A stretch of DNA of 64,000 nt from JANNFX01 sp031380225 (GCA_031380225.1 JANNFX010000239.1:7187-71186); one strand, 5' to 3'. Positions 44,969 to 54,869 are shown, counted from the stretch's first letter. The notes: generated from the sequence alone by a model not told the origin. A program made the numbers and translations.

Positions 44969-45397
44969 TCAAGCCCGCTGCCCAGTAACCGCGAATTCGA
45001 GCGCGGCGGCGTCATCGTGATTGGCGGTTGTGAAAAGTTCTTCGCCGTCACGGGTTGAAATCCGGAGTTCCACAAAGCCGATGCTGGTCGAGGTCGCCGA
45101 CTCATAGAGGCTCAGCATGCCGAGCACGCCGGTCACCACTGCGCCGAGCATGAACCGTTCGCGCCAGCCAAAATCCGTGACCAGGATTAGAAAAATGGCT
45201 GACGTGACCATGAAGGCCATGCCCATCGCCAACAGGCCCTTGTAGTCGCGCTCGACCAGTTCGGTATGTTCAATTTCGAGTATGTCGCCAATCGCAATGT
45301 AGCGGTCGCCGAGGCGCAGCAACGGCTTTCCCGACTGGGGGTCGGTGACAATGTCCCACATGCGCGGGAACGATTGCATGATGAGTGGCAATCCCAT
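44969..45397 (-). CDS. Hypothetical two-helix membrane protein
   Basis: This 142-residue protein has a soluble N-terminal beta-like stretch (LRLGDRYIAIGDILEIEHTE). Two close transmembrane helices follow at about 54-73 (GLLAMGMAFMVTSAIFLILV) and 82-98, then a soluble C-terminal half (IGFVELRISTRDGEELFTTA). The layout resembles small DUF6232-type proteins (PH-like N-terminus plus hairpin), but the assignment is tentative. The start could be 45397 or an ATG six codons later. It is monocistronic, between gltX and an RTX gene. Confidence 0.65.
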   Translation of the reverse strand: MGLPLIMQSFPRMWDIVTDPQSGKPLLRLGDRYIAIGDILEIEHTELVERDYKGLLAMGMAFMVTSAIFLILVTDFGWRERFMLGAVVTGVLGMLSLYESATSTSIGFVELRISTRDGEELFTTANHDDAAALEFAVTGQRA

Positions 45398-45485
45398 GCC
45401 CTGACCATAACTGCGGGGGCGCTAAGGGATTGTTAATGAACCCGGCTGAGCGGCCAGCAATCATCGCCGGTCGCTCAAGTCTTGA

Positions 45486-46001
45486 TCACAACAGAAAATC
45501 GCCGGATGTCAGCTGAGCTTCGGTGACGCCCAACAATCGCACGGAATCTCCGCCTCCGAGATCGATCAGCAGCCCCGATGCGGTATCCGTGGCGTGCGCT
45601 AACACATCGTTGAAGGTGACAAAGTCAAAGGCAGCATTTCTCAGATCAAGCCGATCGAGCGTCCCGCCAGCGGTGAAGCCCTGAATACGATCATCGCCTT
45701 CGCCGCTGTCGAACACGAAGCGGTCATTGCCAGCGCCGCCGTCCATGAAATCATCGCCGTTGTCACCAGAAATGACGTCGTTGCCGGCGTCGCCGAACAG
45801 CCGGTCGGCACCAGTGCCGCCTTCCATATTGTCGTTGCCACCGCCGCCTCGCAACACGTCGTTGCCGGCGTCGCCGTCCATGACATCATTGCCACCGAAC
45901 CCGAACAAGACATCATTGCCGCCCTTGCCCTCCATGACATCGCTAAAATCTGTGCCGAATAACCGATCGGCGCCGGGTCCACCTTCTCGCTTTGCCATCA
46001 C
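45486..46001 (-). CDS. Small RTX calcium-binding protein
   Basis: This 171-residue protein is almost entirely RTX nonapeptide repeats. About nine GGxGxD units lie at residues 8-95 (GGNDVLFGFG, GGNDVMDGDA, GGTGADRLFG, GGAGNDRFVF). A short C-terminal domain (about 96-171) with RLDLRNAAFDFVTFNDVLAH ends in LTSGDFLL. There is no signal peptide. The tail resembles that of the RTX lipase at 32489 (GGDFVL), suggesting both use one type I secretion system. With no enzymatic domain it may be a structural or adhesive surface protein. No transporter genes lie nearby. Confidence 0.8.
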   Translation of the reverse strand: MMAKREGGPGADRLFGTDFSDVMEGKGGNDVLFGFGGNDVMDGDAGNDVLRGGGGNDNMEGGTGADRLFGDAGNDVISGDNGDDFMDGGAGNDRFVFDSGEGDDRIQGFTAGGTLDRLDLRNAAFDFVTFNDVLAHATDTASGLLIDLGGGDSVRLLGVTEAQLTSGDFLL

Positions 46002-46139
46002 TAAAACTCCATTTGAATATTGTGTTTGAATATTGTGGTCGGGTTGCGCTTCAAGTCCAATACCCGCTGCTGCCTGACAATGCTCAGCCAGCCTCTGTCA
46101 GCTCGCCATCAGCTTGAGCAGCCCGCGAACGAGCGGCGA

Positions 46140-47816
46140 CTACTCCCTGAATTTGTTGGTTATGGGATAGCGCCGGTCGCGGCCGAAGTTCCGAGCCGAG
46201 ATTTTGACGCCGGGCGCGGCCTGCCGGCGCTTATACTCCGCGAGATATAAAAGTCGCTCGACCTTCTTGACGGTGTCGCGATCAAAGCCTTTGGCAATAA
46301 TGTCCGAAACGGCAGTTTCCTGTTCAACCAGCAAACGCAGAATAGCGTCCAGTACCTCATAAGGTGGCAGGCTGTCCTGGTCTTTTTGGTTTTCGCGAAG
46401 CTCGGCGGTTGGGGCTTTGGTGATGATGCGCTCGGGGATCACGACGCCCTTCGGACCCTTGCTGCCAACCGGACGATGCACGTTGCGCCAATTGGCCAAG
46501 CGATAGACCTCGGTCTTGTAAAGATCCTTGATGGGGTTGAAGCCGCCGTTCATATCACCATAGAGCGTCGCGTAGCCGACCGACATTTCGCTCTTGTTGC
46601 CAGTCGTCAGTACCATGGCACCGGTGGTGTTCGAGATCGCCATCAGCATGGTGCCGCGGACACGGCTTTGAATGTTTTCCTCAGCGACGCCGGGCTGCTG
46701 GCCAGCACGATAGGGCGTATGCATCGCCATCATGCCTTCAACAGCCGGCGAAACCGGCACCACATCGTAGCGAACGCCGAGGGCTTTGGCACACGCTTCC
46801 GCGTCGGCAAGACTATCGTTGGATGTAAATTTATAGGGCATCATTACACACAGCACGCGCTCTGCTCCAAGCCCATCGACCGCCATGGCTGCGACGAGCG
46901 CAGAATCGATGCCGCCGGATAGCCCGAGTACGACGCCAGGGAAGCCGTTCTTGTCGACATAGTCACGAAGTCCGAGGACGCAGGCATGATAGGCGGCCGC
47001 ATCGGTTTCTGGAATTACCGCCACCTTGCCTTTGGCGCACTCCCAGCCAGTTGCGCCGCGGTGCCATTCGGTCATGACCAGCGCCTCGTTCCAGGCCGGT
47101 AACTGATGCGCGAGGCTGCGGTCTGCATTCAAGACAAATGACGCGCCATCGAAGACCAATTCGTCTTGGCCGCCAACTTGATTGAGGTAAATCAGCGGCA
47201 GTCCAGTTTCGGTGATGCGTGCCACGGCGACATTCATGCGCCGGTCCATCTTCGGCCAGTCGAACGGCGAGCCATTGGGCGAAATCAAAATCTCGGCGCC
47301 GCATTCAGCGAGACATTCGACGACGTCGTCTTTCCAAATGTCTTCGCAAATTGGCACGCCGAGGCGTACGCCTTTGAAGTTGACCGGTCCCGGCATCGGA
47401 CCGGCGGCAAACACGCGTTTCTCATCGAAGACGCCGTAGTTCGGCAGATCGGCTTTGTAGCGCACGGCTTGCACGGCGCCGTTGTCAATCAGCACGGCCG
47501 CATTATAGAGCGCGGTTTCTGCCGGCGAGACGGCGTCAGGCCAGATGGTGCCAGTCAGAACGGCAGGACCGGGACCGAGGCGTTTTGCAAGCGCTTCGAC
47601 GCCATCACGGGCGGCCCTCTGAAAGGCAGGCTTCAGAACCAAATCCTCGGGCGGATAGCCGGTGATGAACAGTTCTGGAAATACGATGAGATCGGCGCCG
47701 AGCTTGGCCGCTTGACCGCGCGCGGTCTCTAACATGGCAATGTTGCCGGCAATGTCGCCAACGGTTGGGTTCAATTGCGCGAGTGCGATTTTGAGATGCG
47801 TGGTGGGTGTGGTCAT
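46140..47816 (-). CDS. nadE: NAD+ synthase, glutamine-hydrolysing
   Basis: This 558-residue two-domain enzyme makes NAD+ from deamido-NAD+. The N-terminal nitrilase-type glutaminase carries Glu (VFPELFITGYPPEDL), Lys and the catalytic Cys in GVPICEDIWKDD. The C-terminal ATP-pyrophosphatase domain has the P-loop VLGLSGGIDSALVAAMA, TTGNKSEMSVGYATLYGDMN and KAPTAELRENQKDQDSLPPY. It carries the last NAD step, 6 kb from nadABC but in its own unit. The start at 47816 precedes the nitrilase first strand. Confidence 0.94.
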   Translation of the reverse strand: MTTPTTHLKIALAQLNPTVGDIAGNIAMLETARGQAAKLGADLIVFPELFITGYPPEDLVLKPAFQRAARDGVEALAKRLGPGPAVLTGTIWPDAVSPAETALYNAAVLIDNGAVQAVRYKADLPNYGVFDEKRVFAAGPMPGPVNFKGVRLGVPICEDIWKDDVVECLAECGAEILISPNGSPFDWPKMDRRMNVAVARITETGLPLIYLNQVGGQDELVFDGASFVLNADRSLAHQLPAWNEALVMTEWHRGATGWECAKGKVAVIPETDAAAYHACVLGLRDYVDKNGFPGVVLGLSGGIDSALVAAMAVDGLGAERVLCVMMPYKFTSNDSLADAEACAKALGVRYDVVPVSPAVEGMMAMHTPYRAGQQPGVAEENIQSRVRGTMLMAISNTTGAMVLTTGNKSEMSVGYATLYGDMNGGFNPIKDLYKTEVYRLANWRNVHRPVGSKGPKGVVIPERIITKAPTAELRENQKDQDSLPPYEVLDAILRLLVEQETAVSDIIAKGFDRDTVKKVERLLYLAEYKRRQAAPGVKISARNFGRDRRYPITNKFRE

Positions 47817-47865
47817 GGAACGTCTGGTATCATCGCAGATGCGGGGTTGTCATCGGCTTTGGCCG

Positions 47866-48225
47866 TTAAACCGGTGGTAATTTCCTGCGCCGCTCGCGCC
47901 CCGGCTCGATGACAGAGAAGTACCCGAGCCAAAAAGCCTCCCCTTTCGAGAGACATTCTGAAACGCGGTCAACTTGCGCTTCGTTTGAAAGCTGTTCGAT
48001 TTCCAGAAGTAGAACTCCGGCAACTGGCAAATGGCGCCTAATGGCAAGTTCGCCAAAGTCACGGTCAGATGTGACTAATAAATAATTCCTAGAATGCGCT
48101 TCTTGAAGTACGGTCTCATCGGCAACACCTGACATAACTTCTTTGATTGATAAGACAGAATAACCATCAAGTCTGAGGCGCTGTACAATTCGCACTGGTA
48201 CGTTTTCGTCCGCAACAATGGGCAT
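47866..48225 (-). CDS. DUF5615 PIN-like toxin
   Basis: This 119-residue protein is of the DUF5615 family, a PIN-fold group. MPIVADENVPVRIVQRLRLD supplies the first acidic residues, and LLVTSDRDFGELAIRR supplies the second pair. Members pair with DUF433 antitoxins in VapBC-like type II modules and are predicted RNases. The start lies 2 bases after the upstream DUF433 gene's stop. Target RNA is unknown. Confidence 0.82.
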   Translation of the reverse strand: MPIVADENVPVRIVQRLRLDGYSVLSIKEVMSGVADETVLQEAHSRNYLLVTSDRDFGELAIRRHLPVAGVLLLEIEQLSNEAQVDRVSECLSKGEAFWLGYFSVIEPGRERRRKLPPV

Positions 48226-48227
48226 TG

Positions 48228-48452
48228 CTACTCAGCAGCTTGTGGACGGTTGGAACCAACATGATCCGCAGCATACTCCAGTGCGGCCCTGATATCATCT
48301 TCGCTGATATGGGGATACGCTTCAGCAATTTCTGACACGGTACGGCCACCGGCGAGCCAGCGCAATATAAGTTCAACCGTGATGCGAGTACCTTTGATAC
48401 AGGGCTTTCCCACCATCACGGCCGGATCGATTGAGATTCGAGGGTGTTCCAT
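48228..48452 (-). CDS. DUF433 antitoxin
   Basis: This 74-residue DUF433 protein is winged-helix-like. It contains ISIDPAVMVGKPCIKGTRIT and the helix-turn-helix region LILRWLAGGRTVSEIAEAYP. It pairs with the DUF5615 gene directly downstream, 2 bases apart, as antitoxin first and toxin second. GAGG lies 7 bases before the ATG. It probably represses its own operon. Confidence 0.82.
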   Translation of the reverse strand: MEHPRISIDPAVMVGKPCIKGTRITVELILRWLAGGRTVSEIAEAYPHISEDDIRAALEYAADHVGSNRPQAAE

Positions 48453-48509
48453 GAGTTACCTCTTTCGTTCAAAACTATCATGGACTGTGCAAGGTTTCGA
48501 GAGGTTTGC

Positions 48510-49718
48510 TTACCTCACCACGCCCGGTTCCCAGCCCAGTAGTAACAGCAAGACAAAGAAGCCGAAGACGTAGGCGACCGGAATGTACCAGGCCGCTTTA
48601 ACCCAGGCGAACACTGACTTGGCCTCTGGAAACTGGTTCGAGATCGCGACACCGGCCGAAGACCCGAACCAAATCATCGAGCCGCCAAAACCGACCGCAT
48701 AAGCCAGCATACCCCAATCATAGCCGCCCTGTTTCAAGGCCAGCGCGGTCAGTGGAATGTTGTCAAACACTGCCGACACAAACCCGAGCCCAAGCGCAGT
48801 GTGCCATGACGGAACTGGCAGCGCTTCAACCGGCATCATGGATGCGGCCGTGACGAGCGCCAGCAGGAAAATGGCGCCTTTGGCGGTCTCTGGCAGCACA
48901 GTCCAATCGGGTGCGCGAATGACGGCGGTGGCCAGTAGTGCTGCCCAAACCGCGAGGCCGATCACCGGCAAATGCTGCAAGGCATCAGGAAACTTCAAGT
49001 TGGCAATGACGTTGGTGCCGATGGCGGCGAGCAATATCGCGGCGACAATCGCAACGCGCGTCCAATCGATCTTCAGACCTGCGGCCGCGTCTTTTTGAAT
49101 AGGCTGGAGCGCATGCTGTTGGCGCGCTGCTGGAATTGCGAACACAAAGAATGCGGCGAAAGCTGCAACGTAGGCATGGACAACATCGATGGGGCTCACA
49201 CCCGCAATCCACATCATGGTCGTCGTTGTGTCGCCGACAACGCTGCCTGATCCGCCGGCGTTCGAGGCTGCAACAATCGCCGCCAGATAGCCAATGTGGA
49301 CACGGTCTTTGAACACCGACTTGGCAATCGTGCCGCCGATAATCGCCGCTGCAATGTTGTCGAGAAATGCCGACAACACAAACACCATGGCGAGTAAGAC
49401 AACGCCGCCCCACCAACTGTCCGGCAACACGTCCGGCATGGCTTCTGGTGCGTGGCTTTCCTCAAACTGGCGCGACAACAACGCAAAGCCGGTCAGCAAC
49501 ATAAACAAGTTGGCGATCGTTACCCACTCATGGGCGAGCAGCGCGCCAAGCCCGCTGACGCCAGCAACGCCTTTGAAGGTTGCGAACGCGAGTTTGTAGA
49601 GCGTGATGGCCACCAGGCCACCGAGCGCAATCTCAAGTGTCTTATGGTGAAAAACTGCGACGCCGAGCAATGTTAGCGCGAACAGCGCATATTCAAATGG
49701 AAATGGGAGTCCGGGCAC
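48510..49718 (-). CDS. NhaD/ArsB-type ion transporter
   Basis: This 402-residue polytopic membrane protein has about eleven to twelve helices and belongs to the ion-transporter (ArsB/NhaD/CitM) superfamily. The paired signature is FLDNIAAAIIGGTIAKSVF in the first half and VFDNIPLTALALKQGG in the second. The segment SNAGGSGSVVGDTTTTMMW matches Na+/H+ antiporters of the NhaD type, but substrate cannot be fixed from sequence. The start is a GTG at 49718 with GGAGG 9 bases upstream. Confidence 0.78.
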   Translation of the reverse strand: MPGLPFPFEYALFALTLLGVAVFHHKTLEIALGGLVAITLYKLAFATFKGVAGVSGLGALLAHEWVTIANLFMLLTGFALLSRQFEESHAPEAMPDVLPDSWWGGVVLLAMVFVLSAFLDNIAAAIIGGTIAKSVFKDRVHIGYLAAIVAASNAGGSGSVVGDTTTTMMWIAGVSPIDVVHAYVAAFAAFFVFAIPAARQQHALQPIQKDAAAGLKIDWTRVAIVAAILLAAIGTNVIANLKFPDALQHLPVIGLAVWAALLATAVIRAPDWTVLPETAKGAIFLLALVTAASMMPVEALPVPSWHTALGLGFVSAVFDNIPLTALALKQGGYDWGMLAYAVGFGGSMIWFGSSAGVAISNQFPEAKSVFAWVKAAWYIPVAYVFGFFVLLLLLGWEPGVVR

Positions 49719-50059
49719 AGCACAAGCCTCCAGAGGCTGGAAATGCCTCGGGCAAACCGAGGACAGTCTCCAGAGCTATGGGCGGTTCACGCCTGCTTCG
49801 CAAAGTGCCAACTGCCGATTGTTGTTCATTGCAGCACGATGGCGCTTGATCTTTGTCGCAATAATGTCACAGTTTCCCTGTTGGCTGTGGTCGCCCTGCG
49901 CCAATCGGCGCTGCTGAGTGACTAGCCCGCAACATTAGGCCCCGCAATATCGGTGTTGCTCGGTCCGAACGCATAACCGACCCAAAGCGTTTTGTGACAG
50001 CTGGCCGATTTTGGCCAGTCGTATCAAGAGCCCAGTCGTTTAAACAACCACGAGGACGG
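49719..50059. other. 341-base divergent promoter region
   Basis: The region between the antiporter (minus) and ntrY (plus) contains no convincing ORF, tRNA or repeat. ACGAGGA precedes the ntrY ATG at 50060. No ntrB or ntrC lies upstream as is usual in many Rhizobiales. Confidence 0.45.
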
Positions 50060-52348
50060 ATGATCGATACCGGAGCAGACAAGTCGTTGAGCGGGTTCGA
50101 GGCGGCGGCGTCGCGGCTATTGGACCCGAGCGAGAAGACCGTCCGCATCGGCTTGGTCGTGGTGGTGCTGTCGCTGATTTCAGCGTTGGCCACTTTCCTT
50201 ATACTGACCGGCTTGACGCCGATCACGCCCAGTAATGAGGTCGTGCAAATCGCCCTCATCGTCAACGTGCTGCTGATGCTGTCGATGCTGGGGCTGATTG
50301 GCTGGCAGGGCAAAGGCTTGTGGCAAGCGTGGCAGGAGAAGATTGCCGGCGCGCGGCTGCATGTGCGCATCGTCGTGCTGTTTTCCGTCATCGCCGCGTT
50401 GCCAGCGATGCTGCTGGCAGTCGCAGCAACGACGACGTTTTCGCGCGCGCTCGATGGTTGGTTTTCAACCCGCACGGCTGCGATCATCAACAACTCGCTC
50501 GATATCGCCAACATCTATGTCGAAGAGCACGGGCAAGTGATCCGCACTGACATTGCGAATATGGCGCGTGACGTCGATGCCAGTATTATTCAAGTCGGTG
50601 ACGACAGCAAAAAACTGGAACAGGTGATTTTGGCGCAAGCCGCCCTGCGCGAATTGCCGGCAGCTTATCTCGTCAACGATGCCGGTGAGAAGGTGATAAC
50701 TGGTATTGAAGACGAGAGCCTGCCGTACATCCCGCCGACGGCCAGCATGATCGAACGAGCCCGTGGTGGGCAAACGCCAATCGTCACGCCAGGGGGGTCA
50801 GCACGCGTCGCAGCGCTCACGAAGCTCGCGAATTTTCCCGGTAAATATCTCTATGTCAGCCGTGGTGTAAGTCCGGCAGCGCTGGCAGCGCGCAAACAAA
50901 CGCAGAAGGCGGTCAGTGATTACAATACGCTGATGGCCAAACGCGGCGGCCTCAAACTGGCGCACGGCTTGATGTATTCGCTGATCTCGATTACGGCGCT
51001 GCTGGCGGCGATCTGGGCCGGGATGTGGTTTGCGGGCCGGTTTGTGGCCCCGATCCGGCGCTTGATTGCAGGCGCTTCGGAAGTCTCGCGGGGCAATTTG
51101 TCGGTCGAACTGCCCGAACGGCGCGGTGAGGGCGATCTCAGGCGTCTGTCGCAGACCTTTAACACCATGACACGCGAGCTTAAGACCCAGCGTGATGATC
51201 TCGTTACCGCCAATGAGCAATTGACCGACCGGCGCCGGTTTATGGAAGCGGTGCTGGCCGGTGTTTCAGCCGGTGTCGTCGGTCTCGATAGTCAGGACCG
51301 CGTGACGCTGTTGTCGCGATCGGCCGAACAGTTGCTCGGCGTGACCGAAGCCGCAGCCGTCGGCAACAACCTCGCCAGTGTTCTGCCGGTCCTCGAGCCA
51401 ATTCTGGCGCACCGCAATGAACCTGGTCCGAAATCAAAAACGCCGTTGGAAATTGCCGCGAATATCCATGGCGAAGACCGCACGTTCTCGGTTCGCATCA
51501 CCCGCGAACAGGCTAGTTCTGGCGATGTCGGCTCAGTGGTCACCGTCGACGATATTACCGAGCTGGCCGCGGCGCAGCGCACCTCTGCTTGGGCCGACGT
51601 GGCGCGCCGCATCGCGCACGAGATCAAGAACCCGCTGACGCCGATCATCCTGTCGGCTGAGCGCATCCGCCGCAAATACGGCAAGGCGATTACCGAAGAC
51701 CGAGAAACCTTTGATAAATTGACCGAGACCATCGAACGCCAGGCTGGCGACATCAAAACCATGGTCGACGAGTTTGCAGCCTTTGCTCGCGTGCCTAAAC
51801 CGGTCATGGAAACCGGTAGCCTCAACGAGTGCGTGCTGGAGCCGATGCTGCTGTTCCGGGAAAGCCATCCGGCGGTGATTTACAAACAATCCGTGCCACA
51901 GCCTGCCGTCATGGCGTCAATCGATCGGCGCTTGATCACGCAGGCGCTCACAAACCTTGTGAAGAATGCCACCGAAGCCGTTGAAGCCGCAGTCGAGGGC
52001 GCAGAAAAGAACTGGAAACCAGCGGTCGAAGCGGTGTTGCGGCTAACCGGTGAAACCATTGAAATCGACGTCATCGACAACGGCATCGGCTTGCCGAAAT
52101 CCAACAGAACGCGACTGCTTGAGCCCTACGTGACGACCAAAGGCCATAAGGGCACCGGCCTCGGCCTTGCTATCGTCCAAAAAATTGTTGAGCAGCACGG
52201 CGGCACATTGTCCCTTGCGGACGCGCCGCCCGCGCCAGGCCGCACGTGCGGCGCCATGGTGCGCATGACGCTGCCCGCTCGTTTGATTGTCGACAAAAAT
52301 TCTCTTCCACCTAAAGCGCCGCCAGAGCTTGGCATCGCCGCGGTCTAG
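50060..52348 (+). CDS. ntrY: Sensor histidine kinase NtrY
   Basis: This 762-residue membrane kinase has two N-terminal helices around 30-85. A periplasmic/extracytoplasmic sensor region and a third helix near 300 (LMYSLISITALLAAIWAGMW) precede a HAMP domain (VAPIRRLIAGASEVSRGNLS). A PAS domain starts near 400 (RRFMEAVLAGVSAGVVGLDS). The HisKA block is RIAHEIKNPLTPIILSAERI with the phosphoryl-accepting His. The ATPase has NLVKNATEAVEAA, DNGIGLP and GTGLGLAIVQKIVEQHGG. It controls nitrogen and redox responses with NtrX in alphaproteobacteria. The ATG at 50060 is preferred to 49994. Confidence 0.92.
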   Translation: MIDTGADKSLSGFEAAASRLLDPSEKTVRIGLVVVVLSLISALATFLILTGLTPITPSNEVVQIALIVNVLLMLSMLGLIGWQGKGLWQAWQEKIAGARLHVRIVVLFSVIAALPAMLLAVAATTTFSRALDGWFSTRTAAIINNSLDIANIYVEEHGQVIRTDIANMARDVDASIIQVGDDSKKLEQVILAQAALRELPAAYLVNDAGEKVITGIEDESLPYIPPTASMIERARGGQTPIVTPGGSARVAALTKLANFPGKYLYVSRGVSPAALAARKQTQKAVSDYNTLMAKRGGLKLAHGLMYSLISITALLAAIWAGMWFAGRFVAPIRRLIAGASEVSRGNLSVELPERRGEGDLRRLSQTFNTMTRELKTQRDDLVTANEQLTDRRRFMEAVLAGVSAGVVGLDSQDRVTLLSRSAEQLLGVTEAAAVGNNLASVLPVLEPILAHRNEPGPKSKTPLEIAANIHGEDRTFSVRITREQASSGDVGSVVTVDDITELAAAQRTSAWADVARRIAHEIKNPLTPIILSAERIRRKYGKAITEDRETFDKLTETIERQAGDIKTMVDEFAAFARVPKPVMETGSLNECVLEPMLLFRESHPAVIYKQSVPQPAVMASIDRRLITQALTNLVKNATEAVEAAVEGAEKNWKPAVEAVLRLTGETIEIDVIDNGIGLPKSNRTRLLEPYVTTKGHKGTGLGLAIVQKIVEQHGGTLSLADAPPAPGRTCGAMVRMTLPARLIVDKNSLPPKAPPELGIAAV

Positions 52349-52387
52349 CACTAGTACACCTCTCTGAAGACGCAGGAGTGACCCGAA

Positions 52388-53785
52388 ATGGCAGCTGATA
52401 TTTTGATTGTCGACGACGAGGCGGACATCCGCGAGCTCGTTGCTGGCATTCTGCAAGATGAGGGACACCGGACGCGGTTGGCGCGCGACAGTGATGAAGC
52501 GCTCCGCGCCATCGAGGAACGCAAACCGCATCTGGTGGTGCTCGACATTTGGCTGCAGGGGAGCCGCTTGGATGGGCTCGAGGTATTGTCAGTCATCAAG
52601 CGCACGTTCCCCGATTTGCCGGTCGTCATCATCTCGGGCCACGGCAATATCGAAACGGCGGTCACCGCTATTAAGCGCGGCGCCTATGACTACATTGAGA
52701 AACCGTTCAAGAGCGACCGCTTGATCCTGGTGACGCTGCGCGCGCTGGAGGCTTCGAACCTCAAACGCGAGGTTAAGGATCTCAAAGAGCGCTCGGTGGT
52801 GTCCGCCGAAATGGTCGGCAAGTCAGTGGCCATCAATCATTTGCGCGGCGGCCTTGACCGCGTCGCGCCGACCAACAGCCGGATTTTGATCCGCGGCTCT
52901 GCCGGCACCGGCAAGGAATTGGCGGCCCGCGTCATCCATCAGAAATCGCAGCGCGCGACCGGCGCCTTTGTGGTCTTGAACGCTGCCGCGATGGCACCGG
53001 ACCGGGTTGAAGAAGAACTATTCGGCACCGAAGATCGCACCGGCGGCGCGCGCAAAGTCGGCGCGCTCGAAGAAGCGCACGGGGGCACGCTCTACATCGA
53101 CGAAGTCGCCGATATGCCGCTTGAGACGCAGGGCAAGGTGCTGCGCGTCCTTGTCGAACAGAAATTCTTACGTCTCGGTGGCTCGCAGAAAGTTGCCGTG
53201 GATGTCCGCATCGTCTCGTCGACCAGCCGTGACCTTGAGCGCGACATGGCCGAAGGCCGGTTCCGAGAAGACCTTTATCACCGCCTCAACGTGGTGCCGC
53301 TCAGAGTGCCGAGCTTGGCCGAACGCCGTGAAGATATCCCGGATTTGATCACGTTCTTTGTCGCGCAGCTCTCGCAGGCCTCTGGTTTGTCGCCGCGCCG
53401 CATCGGGGAAGATGCCATTGCCGTGCTGCAGGCCCATGATTGGCCGGGCAACGTTCGCGAATTGCGCAACAATATTGAGCGCCTTCTGATCCTGGCCGGC
53501 GGCGATCCGAATGCGGTCATCACCGCCGACATGCTTCCAGATGAAATCGGATCCAATGTGCCATTGCCCGTCAATGGCGGCGCTGAACATTTAATGTCGC
53601 TGCCGCTGCGCGAGGCCCGCGAAATCTTCGAGCGCGAATACCTGTTGGCACAGATCAACCGATTTGGCGGCAATATCTCGCGCACGGCGGAGTTCGTCGG
53701 CATGGAACGCTCGGCGCTGCACCGCAAGCTGCGTGCACTCGGCGTCTCGTCCGATCAACGTGTTCCCGAAAACCGTCCGGCTTGA
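52388..53785 (+). CDS. ntrX: Response regulator NtrX
   Basis: This 465-residue regulator has a receiver domain with Asp53 (LVVLDIWLQGSRLDGLE) and an AAA+ domain with Walker A RGSAGTGKELAAR and Walker-B-like GGTLYIDEVAD. A Fis-type HTH follows at the end (NISRTAEFVGMERSALHRKL). The segment between LFG and LEEA reads TEDRTGGARKVGA, so the sigma-54-contacting GAFTGA loop is absent, as known for alphaproteobacterial NtrX. It is therefore unlikely to activate sigma-54 polymerase in the classical way. It lies 39 bases downstream of ntrY. Confidence 0.92.
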   Translation: MAADILIVDDEADIRELVAGILQDEGHRTRLARDSDEALRAIEERKPHLVVLDIWLQGSRLDGLEVLSVIKRTFPDLPVVIISGHGNIETAVTAIKRGAYDYIEKPFKSDRLILVTLRALEASNLKREVKDLKERSVVSAEMVGKSVAINHLRGGLDRVAPTNSRILIRGSAGTGKELAARVIHQKSQRATGAFVVLNAAAMAPDRVEEELFGTEDRTGGARKVGALEEAHGGTLYIDEVADMPLETQGKVLRVLVEQKFLRLGGSQKVAVDVRIVSSTSRDLERDMAEGRFREDLYHRLNVVPLRVPSLAERREDIPDLITFFVAQLSQASGLSPRRIGEDAIAVLQAHDWPGNVRELRNNIERLLILAGGDPNAVITADMLPDEIGSNVPLPVNGGAEHLMSLPLREAREIFEREYLLAQINRFGGNISRTAEFVGMERSALHRKLRALGVSSDQRVPENRPA

Positions 53786-53815
53786 TCACGTGACAAGCAG
53801 AGGTTCACTGCACTC

Positions 53816-54676
53816 ATGACCCGCGTGATTTACGTCAACGGCCGCTACCAGCCTTACGCGGATGCGTCCGTGCACGCAGAAGATCGCGGGTTTCAATTTG
53901 CCGATGCGGTCTATGAGGTCTGCGAGATTAATCGCGGACGCTTAGTTGACGAGGCGCTGCATACCGCGCGTTTGGCCCGTTCGCTTGCCGAAATCCGGAT
54001 GCCGATGCCGATGAGTGCGGCGGCGCTCGGACTGGTGATGCGCGAAACCATGCGGCGCAATCGAGTCACAAATGGTCTTGTTTACTTACAGGTGACGCGC
54101 GGCGCGGCACGGCGCGATTTTCTATTCCCGATTGATCACACACCGCAGTCGCTGATCTGTCTCGCCCGCCGCCTAGATCCGGCCAAAATTGCCGAGCGCG
54201 CCGCTAAAGGGATAGCTGTCAAGACCATGCCGGACAATCGCTGGGCGCGGTGCGATTTAAAGACCGTGATGTTGCTGCCTGCATGTTTGGCTAAGGATGC
54301 GGCACGCCAAGACGGCGCCCAAGAAGCCTGGTTCGTCGACAGTCACGGATTTGTGACCGAGGGTGCTGCGAGCAATGCCTGGATTGTTGATGGTGTCAAT
54401 ACACTGCTGACTCGACCCATCGACCGCGCGATTTTGGCCGGCGTAACACGCGCCAGCGCGCTGCAAGCAATCCGGGCTCTGAAATTTACCGTCAGTGAAC
54501 GATCTTTCACCGTTGAAGAGGCTCTAAATGCCAAAGAAGCCTTTATAACTTCAGCTTCGGGGACTGTGATGCCAGTTACAGTGATTGACGGTCGCCAGAT
54601 TGGGGACGGCAAGCCCGGTCCAGTGGCCATTCAGCTCCGCCAAAATTTCCATCGGTTTGCTGCTTTATCGTACTAA
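53816..54676 (+). CDS. dat: D-amino-acid transaminase
   Basis: This 286-residue class IV PLP aminotransferase matches Dat: IYVNGRYQPYADASVHAEDR, GFQFADAVYEVCEI, LVYLQVTRGAARRDF, the Lys-containing NRWARCDLKTVMLLPACLAK, TEGAASNAWIV and TSASGTVMPVTVIDG. It would interconvert D-alanine/2-oxoglutarate and D-glutamate/pyruvate, feeding peptidoglycan. Branched-chain transaminases share the fold, but the RCDLKT context and the ntrX-dat-hfq order favour Dat. It lies between ntrX and hfq in the conserved alphaproteobacterial array. Confidence 0.88.
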   Translation: MTRVIYVNGRYQPYADASVHAEDRGFQFADAVYEVCEINRGRLVDEALHTARLARSLAEIRMPMPMSAAALGLVMRETMRRNRVTNGLVYLQVTRGAARRDFLFPIDHTPQSLICLARRLDPAKIAERAAKGIAVKTMPDNRWARCDLKTVMLLPACLAKDAARQDGAQEAWFVDSHGFVTEGAASNAWIVDGVNTLLTRPIDRAILAGVTRASALQAIRALKFTVSERSFTVEEALNAKEAFITSASGTVMPVTVIDGRQIGDGKPGPVAIQLRQNFHRFAALSY

Positions 54677-54869
54677 AGCAAGGCTGGTCTAAATCTGTTA
54701 TTTGAAACGTAGTGCCTATCAGTTTAAGTAATACCCGCATTGGCTTTAAGGCACGTGATCAGTTTGTCCCGTTAGTCGCGTGGAATATCAAAGTACCGAC
54801 TTCCAAAATCTCAGCCCCCGCCGGCCGCACAAATCAATGTTCGGACGAGCCAAGAAGAGGCAAATCACG

